The notes under the pieces are model-generated. The model did not search any database, had not been told where the DNA came from, and saw only the letters and a program-made list of their open reading frames with translations. Made by a program: the position numbers and the translations under genes. Positions 1 through 9,253 of a DNA stretch of 64,000 nt are shown piece by piece (position 1 is the stretch's first letter; each line of letters begins with the position of its first letter). The DNA comes from an uncultured Oscillospiraceae bacterium (lineage in GTDB: Bacteria > Bacillota > Clostridia > Oscillospirales > Oscillospiraceae). Location of the stretch: NCBI GenBank assembly GCA_934569045.1, contig CAKTJX010000009.1, positions 1 through 64,000 of the forward strand, in the 5' to 3' direction.

Positions 1-65
1 GTAGCCATCAGAGACTGGTTTGCATCACGAAGGACGGTTTCAGTGAATTGGACTTTCTGAGCCAT
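1..65 (-). CDS. Oxaloacetate decarboxylase alpha / pyruvate carboxylase carboxyltransferase subunit, N-terminus only
   Basis: Only the first 21 codons are in the window; the gene continues beyond position 1. They read MAQKVQFTETVLRDANQSLM, the usual opening of the carboxyltransferase subunit of oxaloacetate decarboxylase or pyruvate carboxylase (a TETVLRDA-QSL motif at the start of the TIM barrel, whose Asp binds the metal). An AACGGAGG ribosome-binding site precedes the ATG. The same-strand PEP carboxykinase gene just upstream handles oxaloacetate too, and citrate lyase further along produces it, so C4-acid metabolism is a sensible context. Which of the two enzymes it is cannot be decided from this fragment. 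Confidence 0.75.
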   Translation of the reverse strand, partial: MAQKVQFTETVLRDANQSLMA

Positions 66-149
66 TGGTTTTAACCTCCGTTAAAATGAATATTCTCGGC
101 ATATGGGGAAATCTCTGGGGACAAAGCCTGCAAGCGGCCCTCACAGCCT

Positions 150-249
150 GTAGGGGCGGCTATTAGCCGCCCGGAAATGACCGGGACAGAGCGTTTCGTC
201 TTTACAGCCCACTTTCGATACCTTCCGGGCGGCTGGTAGCCGCCCCTAC
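150..249. repeat. 100-bp palindromic intergenic repeat, copy 1 of 7
   Basis: Starts GTAGGGGCGGCTA and ends TAGCCGCCCCTAC; each end also folds on itself (GGGCGGCTA/TAGCCGCCC). The middle carries CTTTCGATACC next to the right end. The right flank continues as GGACTCAAAAG, the reverse complement of the CTTTTGAGTC that flanks other copies on the left. It fills most of the gap between the decarboxylase start and pckA. Confidence 0.93.
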
Positions 250-327
250 GGGACTCAAAAGCTTTCCACGGAACGCCCCCGGAATTCCGGGTTTATCCCC
301 ACAGATTCACCCCACTGCCGAACTTCA

Positions 328-360
328 GATACCAGCAGGGGGAATTCCCCTGCTGGTATC
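328..360. terminator. Perfect hairpin downstream of pckA
   Basis: A 14-bp perfect stem (GATACCAGCAGGGG pairing with CCCCTGCTGGTATC) around a 5-nt loop, 17 nt past the pckA stop. There is no U-run on the pckA strand, so it may act as an mRNA 3' end stabiliser or a poor intrinsic terminator. Confidence 0.6.
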
Positions 361-377
361 GTGAATACAACTTACTT

Positions 378-1982
<1,605 letters not shown>

Positions 1983-2496
1983 GATTGGTTCCTCCTGATA
2001 ATTTCTAGCGTTAAGAACGAGCGGGGAAATCCGCGTTTTCAACACAAATTGGTAAACCCCTCCGGGAAAGCCCGTGGTTCACCGCATACATATTAACACA
2101 ACAAGTCCAGATTGTAAACAGAAATTTCGATATTTTTTTACTGCTTGCCCCAATTGATGGAAAATGTTATTTCTTGTCACCAACTTCATAGGAACTTAAT
2201 ATTTACCCTCTTTTTTTCTTCACATCTTCCGGGTATACTAAAGACAAATCAAATTTGATTTTCATCTTTTTCATTTTCCTCTCCTCTTTTTTGTTGCAGA
2301 ATCCGCAGCTGGCAGGCTGCGGATTTTGTCATTTGTGCAGAAAAGCAAAATGGACAATGTATAGTGGGCGGAGATATGGCTATTTTGCCAGAGCGCGGCA
2401 GTGGACTGGGGCATGTAAGGAGAGAATTGACAATTGACAGTTGACAATGAAGGAGTTTTCTTCGGAAACAATTTAAAATAATTTTATTTCGTCCCG
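1983..2496. other. pckA upstream region and non-coding stretch
   Basis: Holds the pckA promoter (minus strand: TTTACA at 2113-2118, 17-bp spacer, TAATAT at 2090-2095). A GC hairpin AATCCGCAGC/GCTGCGGATT lies at about 2300-2328. The AATTGACAATTGACAG-type repeat end begins at 2425. I see no gene here. Confidence 0.6.
2090..2118 (-). promoter_or_regulatory. Promoter of pckA
   Basis: On the minus strand TTTACA and TAATAT are separated by exactly 17 bp, about 110 nt before the pckA ATG. Confidence 0.55.
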
Positions 2497-2794
2497 AAAG
2501 CGCAAACAATCTGCCGTGCGCCGGGCTCTGGGCCAAGATCTGCGCGTCCATCTTGTATACACGCTGGGTTGTGTGGGTAATGACCACGCAAATGATCGCA
2601 AGCATTCTGGCATAGTCCAGCCAAAGGACTCTGCCCCGCGCCGTGCCGCTGTGTTCTGGCATTTTCTCTCGTTCCTTCCGTCCGGTCTGTGAGGACCTGT
2701 TTTTTGTCTCGGTTTACATAAGTATGTGCAAACATTGGCTGCAATCCCTTTGAATCCGTTCTGTAGAGACACCATCATTTGTCAGCTGTCAACG
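2425..2794. repeat. TGACAATTGACAAT-type inverted repeat interrupted by an acyltransferase fragment
   Basis: The left part (2425-2500) has TTGACAATT/GTTGACAAT ends, an AATAATTT stretch and CGTCCCGAA. The right part (2765-2794) has AGACACCATCATTTGTCAGC. The same two parts are contiguous in the uninterrupted copy at 8969-9078. Here about 265 bp, including the 5' end of an acyltransferase gene, lies between them. Confidence 0.6.
2497..2662 (-). pseudogene. Acyltransferase 3 family, 5' remnant
   Basis: The minus-strand frame opening at 2662 begins MPEHSGTARGRVLWLDYARM and continues with LAIICVVITHTTQRVY, the first membrane helix and catalytic-His segment typical of acyltransferase 3 (OafA-like, O-acylation of surface polysaccharides). 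Similarity runs about 55 residues to RLFALSG, then the frame enters repeat DNA and the remaining ~300 residues of a normal family member are absent. The fragment sits within a TGACAATTGACAAT-type repeat. It is a degraded remnant with no expected function. The family call rests on this short stretch only. Confidence 0.65.
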
Positions 2795-2887
2795 CAAATC
2801 AAGCGTTAAGGGCCCGCAGTAGTCTGTTCATGCAAAAAATTTGCTTTTCCCTTGGCCGGAAACCCTGTCCCTGTTTCGGCTGGGTAT

Positions 2888-2982
2888 CGGTGAACGTATC
2901 CCCTCCCAGGGAAGCCCCAACCTTCCCCAAGGGGGAAGGTTGGTGTTTTCTTTTTTAGGGTATACGTTCATCCGGGCGTGTA
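2888..2982. repeat. GTATACGTTCA-type repeat with terminator-like stem
   Basis: Ends TGAACGTATCCCC and GGGTATACGTTCATCC are inverted copies. Between them is the stem CCAACCTTCCCC/GGGGAAGGTTGG followed by TGTTTTCTTTTTT, which would terminate plus-strand transcription. It lies just past the rqcH stop. Related sequences occur at 16660, 32100, 48080, 61640 and 63152. Confidence 0.7.
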
Positions 2983-3005
2983 ATTACTGCGACCAGTCCA
3001 AATTT

Positions 3006-4754
3006 TTATTTCTTCTCCGCGTTCAGCGGGTCCACCCGTACATCCGGGTAGGGATTGACGATGGCTGTCCGGTAGGTGTGGTAGATGACCATGCCTGGCT
3101 TGCCGGTGCCCGCTTTCTTCACCTGCTTGACGGGAGTCACGTCCACGGGGATGTTCTGGCCGCCGCCGGTTTCGGCGTAGTAGGCGGCCAGCTGAGCGGC
3201 CTGGGTGACGGTGTCGTCCGGGGGCTGTTTGCCGCCGCAGGAGATGATCACATGGCTGCCGTGAACTTTCGATGCGTGGCACCAGATATCGTCCTTTCGG
3301 GCAAGCTTGAAGGTCAGCTCATCATTCTGCCGGTTGTTCCGGCCCACATAGATGGGGAAGCCGTCGGTGCTCTCGAAGCGCATGGGGGGCAGCTTACTCT
3401 GCTTCATCTTCTTTTTGGCCCCGTCCAGCCGGACATAACCCCCGGCGAAGAGCTCCTGGTGGATTTCCTCCAGCTCCGCGTCGGTCTGAGCCCGGTTCAG
3501 CTCCTCCAGGACGCTCTCCAGATAATTGCACTCCTCCGCCCCCAGCTCCAGCTGATGGGTCAGCTCCTTCTGGGCATTTTTCATGCGGGTGTAGTCCTTA
3601 TAGAACTTGGCGGCGTTCTGCTGGGGGGAGAGAATGGGGCTCAAGGGAATCTCCACATCTGCCATATTCTCATCATAGAAGTCCTGGCAGGTAATTTTCG
3701 TCTGGCCCTTCTGAATCCGGTGCAGGTTGGCGGTGAGGATATCCCCCAGCTGCCGCAGCCGCTCCCGGTCGTAGGTTGCCGCGAGCTCCTTTTCCTGCAA
3801 AGCCATTTTCCGGCGGAGCCGCTGAACCTGGTTGGTCACGTTTTTCCGCAGGGCCTGGCTCTTCTGCCGCATGGCATCCCGCCGGTCCCGAAGGGTGTAG
3901 AACTTATCCAGCAGGGCGCTGAAGCCCTCTGCCTGGCGGCAATCGCCGTACTCCCGGATGGGGCAGAAGGCGAACTGCTTCAGGCTCCCGTCCGGCCCGG
4001 CGTAGTACCAGGGGGCGGGATGGGTCAGTGCCTCCCGGAAGAATGCGGAGAGCTTCTCGGCGGCGGGCTCCAAATCGGTCCCTTCCAGCCGGGCATCCAC
4101 GCTGCCGAGGGCATAGAGGGCGGCTTCCCGGGTCACCAGGGGCGAAAGCCCCCCCAGGGTGTCCATCAGCCGCTGGGCCAGCTCATCGGCCCCCGGCTCC
4201 CGCAGAAGATTCAGAAAGTCCGGCGCTTCCATATTCTTTGGATTCCGTTTTTCAATGGGGCTGGGGTCCTGGTAGTGGAGCCCCGGCAGGGCGGGGCGGC
4301 GGCTGGTCTCGTCCAGGCCGATGCGGCGCAGGCAGTCCAGAATCCGCCCGTCCGGGCCCAGCAGATACACATTGCAGGTCCGGCCCATGAGCTCCGCCAC
4401 CAGCCGCTTCTGGATGGGGTAGCCCATTTCATCGGTGCAGTCAAAGCGGAATTCCGCGCACCGCTCCATCTCCGTCTGCCGAATCTCCGCCAGGCGTGCA
4501 CCCAGAAGGTGCTTGCGCAGGAACATACAGAACATGGGCGGCTCCGGGGGATTCTCCGGAGAGGCGGCGGTAAGGTGGAGCCGGGGGGCCGTGGGGTTGG
4601 CGGCGATCAGCAGCTTTTCCCGACCCACCGGACAGCGCAGCTGGAAAATCAGGGTGTCCCGGCTGGGCTGGTAGATTTTTTCAATTTTCGCCCCGTCACA
4701 GCGCTGCCGGAGCTCCTCCAGCACGCAGGAGAGGTAGGTCGCGTCAAATGCCAT
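3006..4754 (-). CDS. rqcH: Ribosome-associated quality control protein RqcH (NFACT family)
   Basis: RqcH binds stalled 50S subunits carrying peptidyl-tRNA, recruits tRNA-Ala and adds the C-terminal alanine tail that marks nascent chains for degradation. The 582-residue protein shows the NFACT-N domain from residue 1 (MAFDATYLSCVLEEL), a long charged coiled-coil middle (about 290-430) and the NFACT-R domain (GRNNRQNDELTF and WCHASKVHGSHV, about 470-520). Older annotations call this family fibronectin-binding protein. Its start overlaps the mrnC stop by 11 nt, so it is translated as the last gene of the Gx transporter-mrnC-rqcH operon. Confidence 0.93.
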   Translation of the reverse strand: MAFDATYLSCVLEELRQRCDGAKIEKIYQPSRDTLIFQLRCPVGREKLLIAANPTAPRLHLTAASPENPPEPPMFCMFLRKHLLGARLAEIRQTEMERCAEFRFDCTDEMGYPIQKRLVAELMGRTCNVYLLGPDGRILDCLRRIGLDETSRRPALPGLHYQDPSPIEKRNPKNMEAPDFLNLLREPGADELAQRLMDTLGGLSPLVTREAALYALGSVDARLEGTDLEPAAEKLSAFFREALTHPAPWYYAGPDGSLKQFAFCPIREYGDCRQAEGFSALLDKFYTLRDRRDAMRQKSQALRKNVTNQVQRLRRKMALQEKELAATYDRERLRQLGDILTANLHRIQKGQTKITCQDFYDENMADVEIPLSPILSPQQNAAKFYKDYTRMKNAQKELTHQLELGAEECNYLESVLEELNRAQTDAELEEIHQELFAGGYVRLDGAKKKMKQSKLPPMRFESTDGFPIYVGRNNRQNDELTFKLARKDDIWCHASKVHGSHVIISCGGKQPPDDTVTQAAQLAAYYAETGGGQNIPVDVTPVKQVKKAGTGKPGMVIYHTYRTAIVNPYPDVRVDPLNAEKK

Positions 4755-5139
4755 GGCTGCCCTCCATGACGGACCGGAACAGGAAGTTGATCCGGTCGGT
4801 ATTGCCGCTTAAGTACAGCGCCCCGAACAGGGCCTCCAGCCCGGTGGCCTTGGCGTACTGGGCGGGGGTGGCCGCCTTGGGCACGGCATGGACATGGGCA
4901 TTCTTCCCCCGGCGGTAATAGGTCAGCTCCTCCTCCGTCAGCAGGGGCAGAAGTTTGTCCACAAATTCCGCCTGGGCCGGGGCGTTCACCAGGCCGATGG
5001 TCCGCCGGTGGAGCTCCTGGACAGTGGTATAGCCCTGGGCGCAGAGATACCCCCGGCACAGCAGTTCAAAGACCCCGTCACCAATGTGGGCCAGCCCCAG
5101 ATTGGAAATGGCATCAATCTGTGCCTTTTGCAAATTCAT
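4744..5139 (-). CDS. mrnC: Mini-ribonuclease III
   Basis: A dimeric RNase III-like nuclease without a dsRNA-binding domain that matures 23S rRNA ends in Firmicutes. The 131-residue product has the expected size. The signature is ISNLGLAHIGDGVFELLCRG, with the acidic catalytic residues in the GDxxxE-type helix, and KATGLEALFGALYLSG near the C-terminus. I begin at the ATG at 5139 because it overlaps the stop of the upstream transporter gene (ATGA). A much longer open frame extends upstream but is only read-through of the transporter gene in another frame. Confidence 0.93.
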   Translation of the reverse strand: MNLQKAQIDAISNLGLAHIGDGVFELLCRGYLCAQGYTTVQELHRRTIGLVNAPAQAEFVDKLLPLLTEEELTYYRRGKNAHVHAVPKAATPAQYAKATGLEALFGALYLSGNTDRINFLFRSVMEGSHGI

Positions 5140-5645
5140 CTGAAAATAGTTTTCCAAAAGCGTTTTCCTCGATTCAATAAAAACTGGGCGCAGAGCCCGG
5201 TGAAAAGTCCGGTCACAATGCTGATGGCGATCAGCACCGGCAGATAGGCCAGCAGTCCCGGCGTTCCGCTGATCAGAACCGCCGCGGCCATCTGGCCCGT
5301 GGAGTGGGCCACAGCCCCGGCGCAGCCCGCCACCCAGAGCTGGTTCTGCTTCAGCACCCGCTTCAGGGCGATGGTGGCGAAAATCGCCAGGCCGCCACCG
5401 GCGGCGGAGTAGAGAATGGTGCTGAAATTCCCGGCGAACACCGCCCCCAGGAAAATCCGGGCCGCCAGCACCAGGATTCCTTCCCGGGAGCCCAGCAGGA
5501 AGACCGTAAACACCGTTACGATATTGGCAAGCCCCAGCTTTACCCCGGGGATGGGCACCAGGGCCGGGAGCTGGGCCTCCAGCATGAAAATGGTCAGGGC
5601 AATGGCCGTCAGCAGGGCCAAAAGTACCAGTTTTTTCGTTTTCAT
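5136..5645 (-). CDS. Gx transporter family membrane protein (Hpre_diP_synt_I)
   Basis: A 169-residue integral membrane protein with about five hydrophobic helices and the glycine-rich segment PGVKLGLANIVTVF characteristic of the Gx transporter family, formerly labelled heptaprenyl diphosphate synthase component I. The family resembles ECF-type substrate-binding components, but its substrate is not established. The ATG at 5645 follows AGGAGG at proper spacing; a start 24 nt earlier has none. It heads an operon with mrnC (4-nt overlap) and rqcH. Confidence 0.85.
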   Translation of the reverse strand: MKTKKLVLLALLTAIALTIFMLEAQLPALVPIPGVKLGLANIVTVFTVFLLGSREGILVLAARIFLGAVFAGNFSTILYSAAGGGLAIFATIALKRVLKQNQLWVAGCAGAVAHSTGQMAAAVLISGTPGLLAYLPVLIAISIVTGLFTGLCAQFLLNRGKRFWKTIFR

Positions 5646-5830
5646 GGGGGCCTCCTTTCCTACACGCATAGCATACCATTTTTTTTCCTGGCTGTAAAGT
5701 CCGCCTTCCTTCCCCTTTCTTTTTTGCCGCAGGCATGGTATGATGGTGCCGGTAAAAAGGAGACGCGAATCAATAGCCGAAATATTCCAAATCCTCGGAT
5801 ATTTTGAGCGTTTTAAAACTTTTGAGTCTC

Positions 5831-5930
5831 GTAGGGGCGGCTATCAGCCGCCCGGAAGGTGCCCAAAGTGAGTGGTAAGGACAAAATGCGCAATCCCGGT
5901 CTCTTCCGGGCGGCTAATAGCCGCCCCTAC
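5831..5930. repeat. 100-bp palindromic intergenic repeat, copy 2 of 7
   Basis: GTAGGGGCGG...CCGCCCCTAC, middle in the opposite orientation to copy 1. It is embedded in a longer inverted repeat (GCGAATCAATAGC at 5766 and GCTCTTGATTCGC ending near 5953) that sits directly upstream of the tadA ribosome-binding site. The 323-bp gap 5646-5968 contains nothing else recognisable. Confidence 0.93.
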
Positions 5931-5968
5931 AGGCCTTCAGCTCTTGATTCGCACAAGAGAGGACGTTT

Positions 5969-6481
5969 ATGGACGATCAATATTTTATGGAGCAGGCCCT
6001 GGCCCTGGCCCGGCAGGCAGCGGCCGACGGCGAGGTGCCGGTGGGCTGCGTCATCACCCGTGGGGACGAAATCGTAGGCCGGGGCTTCAACCGCCGGGAG
6101 ACGGACAAGTCCGCCCTGGCCCACGCGGAGATTCTGGCGATCAACGAAGCCTGCAATGCTCTGGGGGGCTGGCGGCTGTGGGAGTGCACCCTGTATGTAA
6201 CCCTGGAGCCCTGCGCCATGTGCGCCGGGGCCATCCTGAACGCAAGGATTCCCCGGGTGGTCTACGGGGCCAGCGACAAAAAATATGGGGCCTGCCGGTC
6301 TGTATGCAATCTATTTTCCATGGGCTTCAACCACCACCCCCAGGTGGAAAGCGGTGTTCTGGAGGCAGAATCGGCGGCGCTCATGCAGGACTTCTTCCAG
6401 AAGCTCCGGCTGGAACTCCGCACCCGCCCCAAGTGGAGGCCGAAGCAGCCCCCGGTTGTGAAGGAAAACCCATACAATTAA
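5969..6481 (+). CDS. tadA: tRNA-specific adenosine deaminase
   Basis: Converts A34 to inosine in the anticodon of tRNA-Arg(ACG). The 170-residue protein has the cytidine/adenosine deaminase zinc site: H52-A-E54, where Glu is the proton shuttle, and P81-C-A-M-C85. The fold continues with ASDKKYGACRS. GAGAGGACG lies before the ATG. The gene is directly preceded by the long form of the palindromic repeat, so its promoter must lie inside or beyond that element. The C-terminus beyond residue 150 is a basic, proline-rich tail. Confidence 0.95.
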   Translation: MDDQYFMEQALALARQAAADGEVPVGCVITRGDEIVGRGFNRRETDKSALAHAEILAINEACNALGGWRLWECTLYVTLEPCAMCAGAILNARIPRVVYGASDKKYGACRSVCNLFSMGFNHHPQVESGVLEAESAALMQDFFQKLRLELRTRPKWRPKQPPVVKENPYN

Positions 6482-6493
6482 AAGCAGAGTCCC

Positions 6494-6593
6494 GTAGGGG
6501 CGGCTACCAGCCGCCCGGAAACGATTGGGCTTGTGCGTTTGGTCTTCACAGTCCACTTTCGATACCTTCCGGGCGGCTAATAGCCGCCCCTAC
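6494..6593. repeat. 100-bp palindromic intergenic repeat, copy 3 of 7
   Basis: Same ends as the other copies and the same orientation as copy 1 (CTTTCGATACC before the right end). It lies between tadA and spoIIP, with GGACTCAAAAGTTT on the right flank. Confidence 0.93.
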
Positions 6594-6673
6594 GGGACTC
6601 AAAAGTTTGAAAACGTCCTAAATACCCATGAAATAGGGACGATTTTCGGGAATATGGAAAGGAGGTTTCGCCT

Positions 6674-7693
6674 TTGCGGCAAGACGGGTGGAAGGTGGGC
6701 GTATGCTGCCTGCTGCTGGCTCTGGGCCTGCGGTTTGGGAGCCAGGCGGTTGCCACGGTGCAGCCGCTTCTTTCCCGGCAGGCGGCGGACTTCCTATTGT
6801 ATCTTCATACCGGGCTGCGGCTGGAAGAAAAGGAGGCCATTTCTCTCTCCTACGCCCCGGAATCCCCCGCCCCGGCGGGGGCCAAAGAGCCGGTTTTAAA
6901 GCCCCTGCCGGTCATCACGGCGGAAACCGTCCCCGTGGAAACCCAGCCGGAGCCTACCGCCCCCTTCTTCACCGCCCAGGACGGGGCACAGGCGGCCATT
7001 GACAATGACGCGGGGGTGGCCCTGAACCCGGAAAGCTGGATTTTAACGCCGCCGGAGCTTCCCTCCGAGCCGGGGCCCAAGGTGCTGATCTACAGCACCC
7101 ACACCACGGAGAGCTACACGAAAAACGGGGAAAATTACACAGAAACCGCTGCCTACAGAACCTTGAGCAGCGGTTTTAATATGCTCTCCCTGGGAGCCCG
7201 GCTCCAGGAGCGGCTGGAGGCCCTGGGCATCGAGGTGCTGCGGGACGAGACGCTCCACGACTACCCCTCCTATAACAGCGCCTACGTCAGCAGCCGCAAA
7301 AGCGTCCAGGCCTACTTAGAGGAATACCCCTCTCTGGCCCTGGTTCTGGACCTGCACCGGGACGCGGCCTCCGGGAAGCAGCAGCTGCGCCCCCTGGCCG
7401 AGACGGCCTCCGGCACCGCCGCCCGGCTGATGCTGGTGGTGGGCACCAACGCCGGCGGCCGAAGCCATCCGGACTGGCAGAAAAACTGCGCCCTGGCCCT
7501 GCGGCTGCAAACCCTCCTGGAGCGCCGGAGTCCCGGCATCACCCGCCCCATAAACCTCCGGGCCCAGCGCTTCAACCAGGATTTGTCGCCGGGAGCCCTG
7601 CTCATTGAAATCGGCGGTGCCGGCAACACCCACGCCGAGGCCCTCACCGCGGTAGACCTGCTGGCCCAGGCCATCGCGGAGCTGCTACAATAA
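6674..7693 (+). CDS. spoIIP: Stage II sporulation protein P
   Basis: SpoIIP is a membrane-anchored amidase/endopeptidase that, with SpoIID and SpoIIM, thins septal peptidoglycan during engulfment of the forespore. The 339-residue product has one N-terminal membrane segment (about residues 9-27), a Pro/Thr-rich linker, and the catalytic domain with STHTTESYT, DLHRDA, VVGTNAGG and the late GALLIEIGGAGNT segment. A TTG start at 6674 is chosen because AAAGGAGG lies 8 nt upstream. Its last codons overlap the convergent DUF4363 gene by 9 bp. Confidence 0.92.
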   Translation: MRQDGWKVGVCCLLLALGLRFGSQAVATVQPLLSRQAADFLLYLHTGLRLEEKEAISLSYAPESPAPAGAKEPVLKPLPVITAETVPVETQPEPTAPFFTAQDGAQAAIDNDAGVALNPESWILTPPELPSEPGPKVLIYSTHTTESYTKNGENYTETAAYRTLSSGFNMLSLGARLQERLEALGIEVLRDETLHDYPSYNSAYVSSRKSVQAYLEEYPSLALVLDLHRDAASGKQQLRPLAETASGTAARLMLVVGTNAGGRSHPDWQKNCALALRLQTLLERRSPGITRPINLRAQRFNQDLSPGALLIEIGGAGNTHAEALTAVDLLAQAIAELLQ

Positions 7694-8065
7694 ATTCCAC
7701 CACGTCAGGCTGTGGGCATCCGCCACGGCCTGGATGCGTCTTGCCAGCTCCCGGCAGGAGGCGGCGAATTCGGCGGGCTCCTGCTGGGCGGCGTAGACCG
7801 GCAGGCGGGCGAAGAGGCTGTCCACATCCTCCATAGGCTGGTGATCGGCAAAGGCCGCCGTCAAGCGCCAGCACTTCCGCCAGCCCCGCTGGGCGGCCTC
7901 CTGGTGGAGCCTGGCCGCGGCCCAGTCCTCCCGGGCTCCCGCCTGGGCTGCCTGGGTCAGCTCCAGGGTGATGGGCTTTTGCAGCGTTGCCATGGTCCAC
8001 TGGACGAACATCCCCACCGCCAGCAGCACCAGCAGCAGGACAATTCCAAAAATGCCTCGCGTCAT
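7685..8065 (-). CDS. DUF4363 family small membrane-anchored protein
   Basis: A 126-residue protein with one N-terminal membrane helix (GIFGIVLLLVLLAVGMFV, residues 4-21) followed by an alpha-helical outer domain. The length, topology and pairing with a DUF421 gene fit the DUF4363 family of sporulating Clostridia, whose function is unknown. Its ATG overlaps the DUF421 stop by 4 nt, so the two are translationally coupled. It is convergent with spoIIP and overlaps that stop by 9 bp. Confidence 0.75.
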   Translation of the reverse strand: MTRGIFGIVLLLVLLAVGMFVQWTMATLQKPITLELTQAAQAGAREDWAAARLHQEAAQRGWRKCWRLTAAFADHQPMEDVDSLFARLPVYAAQQEPAEFAASCRELARRIQAVADAHSLTWWNLL

Positions 8066-8736
8066 AGCGGCTCCTTTCCGATGAATAGGGTCTTCCCCGT
8101 CCGGTCCACAGTGAGCACCAACGTTGTTTTTAAGGTGGCCTTGTGGGCCGCCAGGGTTTCCAGAACCCAGCCTTCCGTCTTGCCAACCTTCTTTAAATTC
8201 TCCGGGAAGAGCTTCCCGTCCTCCGCCACCACGATAGGGAAACACAGCTCCTTCACCTGCACCCCCGCGTCCTTGGCGCTGGCGGGGGCGAACTGGGGAT
8301 AGGGGAACACGGACAGGTTCCCGTCGGTTTCCAGAATGGCATACTGGACCTGGGCGATATCCAGAATATCCTTCTCCCGCAGCTTGCCGAAGAGCTCATC
8401 CAAGGTCACCCGGGTCAGGCGCAGATTGCCCTGGAGCAGCCTGCCGTTGTCAATGAGCAGGATGGGCTTGCCGCAGAAAAACCGGCGCAGCAGGCCGCTT
8501 CGCAGCATGAGCCAGGACAGCACCAGCTCCACCCCCAGCACCGTCAGAATGGGGATCAGCCCCGTAAGCAGGGGAATCCCCGCGTCCTGCATGGGAATGG
8601 CCGCCAGATTGGCCACCAGCATGGTCACCACAAATTCCGCCGGCTCCATCTCCCCAATCTGCCGCTTCCCCATCAGCCGAATGACCAGGATCAGCACCAG
8701 ATAGAGGATGACGGTACGGACATAGGATAAAATCAT
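8062..8736 (-). CDS. DUF421 membrane protein (YetF/YdfS-like)
   Basis: A 224-residue protein with three N-terminal membrane helices (VILYLVLILVIRLMG at residues 9-23, then two more up to about 80) including the family motif RLMGKRQIGEMEPAEFV, and a cytoplasmic DUF421 domain with FCGKPILLIDNG and RVTLDELFGKLREK. Family members occur in spore-forming Firmicutes and are linked to the spore inner membrane; the biochemical role is unknown. A GAAAGGAG site precedes the ATG. The end of the long inverted repeat lies only about 20 bp further upstream, so the promoter must be inside the repeat or beyond it. Confidence 0.88.
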   Translation of the reverse strand: MILSYVRTVILYLVLILVIRLMGKRQIGEMEPAEFVVTMLVANLAAIPMQDAGIPLLTGLIPILTVLGVELVLSWLMLRSGLLRRFFCGKPILLIDNGRLLQGNLRLTRVTLDELFGKLREKDILDIAQVQYAILETDGNLSVFPYPQFAPASAKDAGVQVKELCFPIVVAEDGKLFPENLKKVGKTEGWVLETLAAHKATLKTTLVLTVDRTGKTLFIGKEPL

Positions 8737-8756
8737 GGAGAGCTCCTTTCAGAAAG

Positions 8757-8985
8757 AACTGACAATTGACAATTTGCAATGCGAATCAACAGTTAAAATG
8801 TTCATGGTTCCACGGAAATCTCGGAAACTTCAAAACTTTTGAGTCTCGTAGGGGCGGCTACCAGCCGCCCGGAGACGACGGGGTTTCGTGTTTGGTCTTC
8901 ACAGTTCCCTTTCGATACCTTCCGGGCGGCTGGTAGCCGCCCCTACAGGCCGTCAACTCTTGATTCACATTGACAGTTGACAATT
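8757..8985. repeat. Long inverted-repeat element containing palindromic repeat copy 4 (8848-8946)
   Basis: The outer ends TGACAATTGACAAT...GCGAATCAAC and TTGATTCACATTGACAGT are inverted copies. Inside lies the 99-bp core GTAGGGGCGG...CCGCCCCTAC, with AAAACTTTTGAGTCTC on its left. The element fills the gap between DUF421 and the next repeat. Confidence 0.9.
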
Positions 8986-9078
8986 CAGGTATTTCCTTCA
9001 GAAATGATTGAAAAATAATTGAAATTCGTCCCGAAGGGACACCATCATTGTCAATTGTCCATTGTCAACTGTCAATTT
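8969..9078. repeat. TGACAATTGACAAT-type inverted repeat (uninterrupted copy)
   Basis: Left end TTGACAGTTGACAATT, right end ATTGTCAACTGTCAATT, with AATAATT and GTCCCGAAGGGACACC between. It shares its left end with the preceding element and lies upstream of the glyQS promoter. The stretch 8737-9180 holds no gene. Confidence 0.8.
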
Positions 9079-9187
9079 GTTTTCCCAGCAGCCCCGATTC
9101 TCCCACAAGCATTCCCACAAAACCGTGCCCTTATTCCCCCATCCATTCCAGCAATTTTCCCTTTTTTCAAATTTCCTGGTTTCGTCC

Positions 9188-9216
9188 TTGATTTCACCGG
9201 GCGGCTTGGGTATAAT
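9188..9216 (+). promoter_or_regulatory. Promoter of glyQS
   Basis: TTGATT (9188-9193), 17 bp, TATAAT (9211-9216). The leader to the ATG is about 30 nt, too short for a T-box riboswitch. Confidence 0.8.
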
Positions 9217-9253
9217 GGGGGCAAACTCCGAAAAAAGTCATGGGGGAAAGAAT

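Noticed and set aside
5136..5736. 330-codon frame giving mrnC a long N-terminal extension
   Set aside because: The extension is the transporter gene read out of frame; the ATGA overlap marks the true mrnC start.
9217..9253. T-box riboswitch for glyQS
   Set aside because: The leader between promoter and start codon is only about 37 nt and shows no specifier or antiterminator structure.
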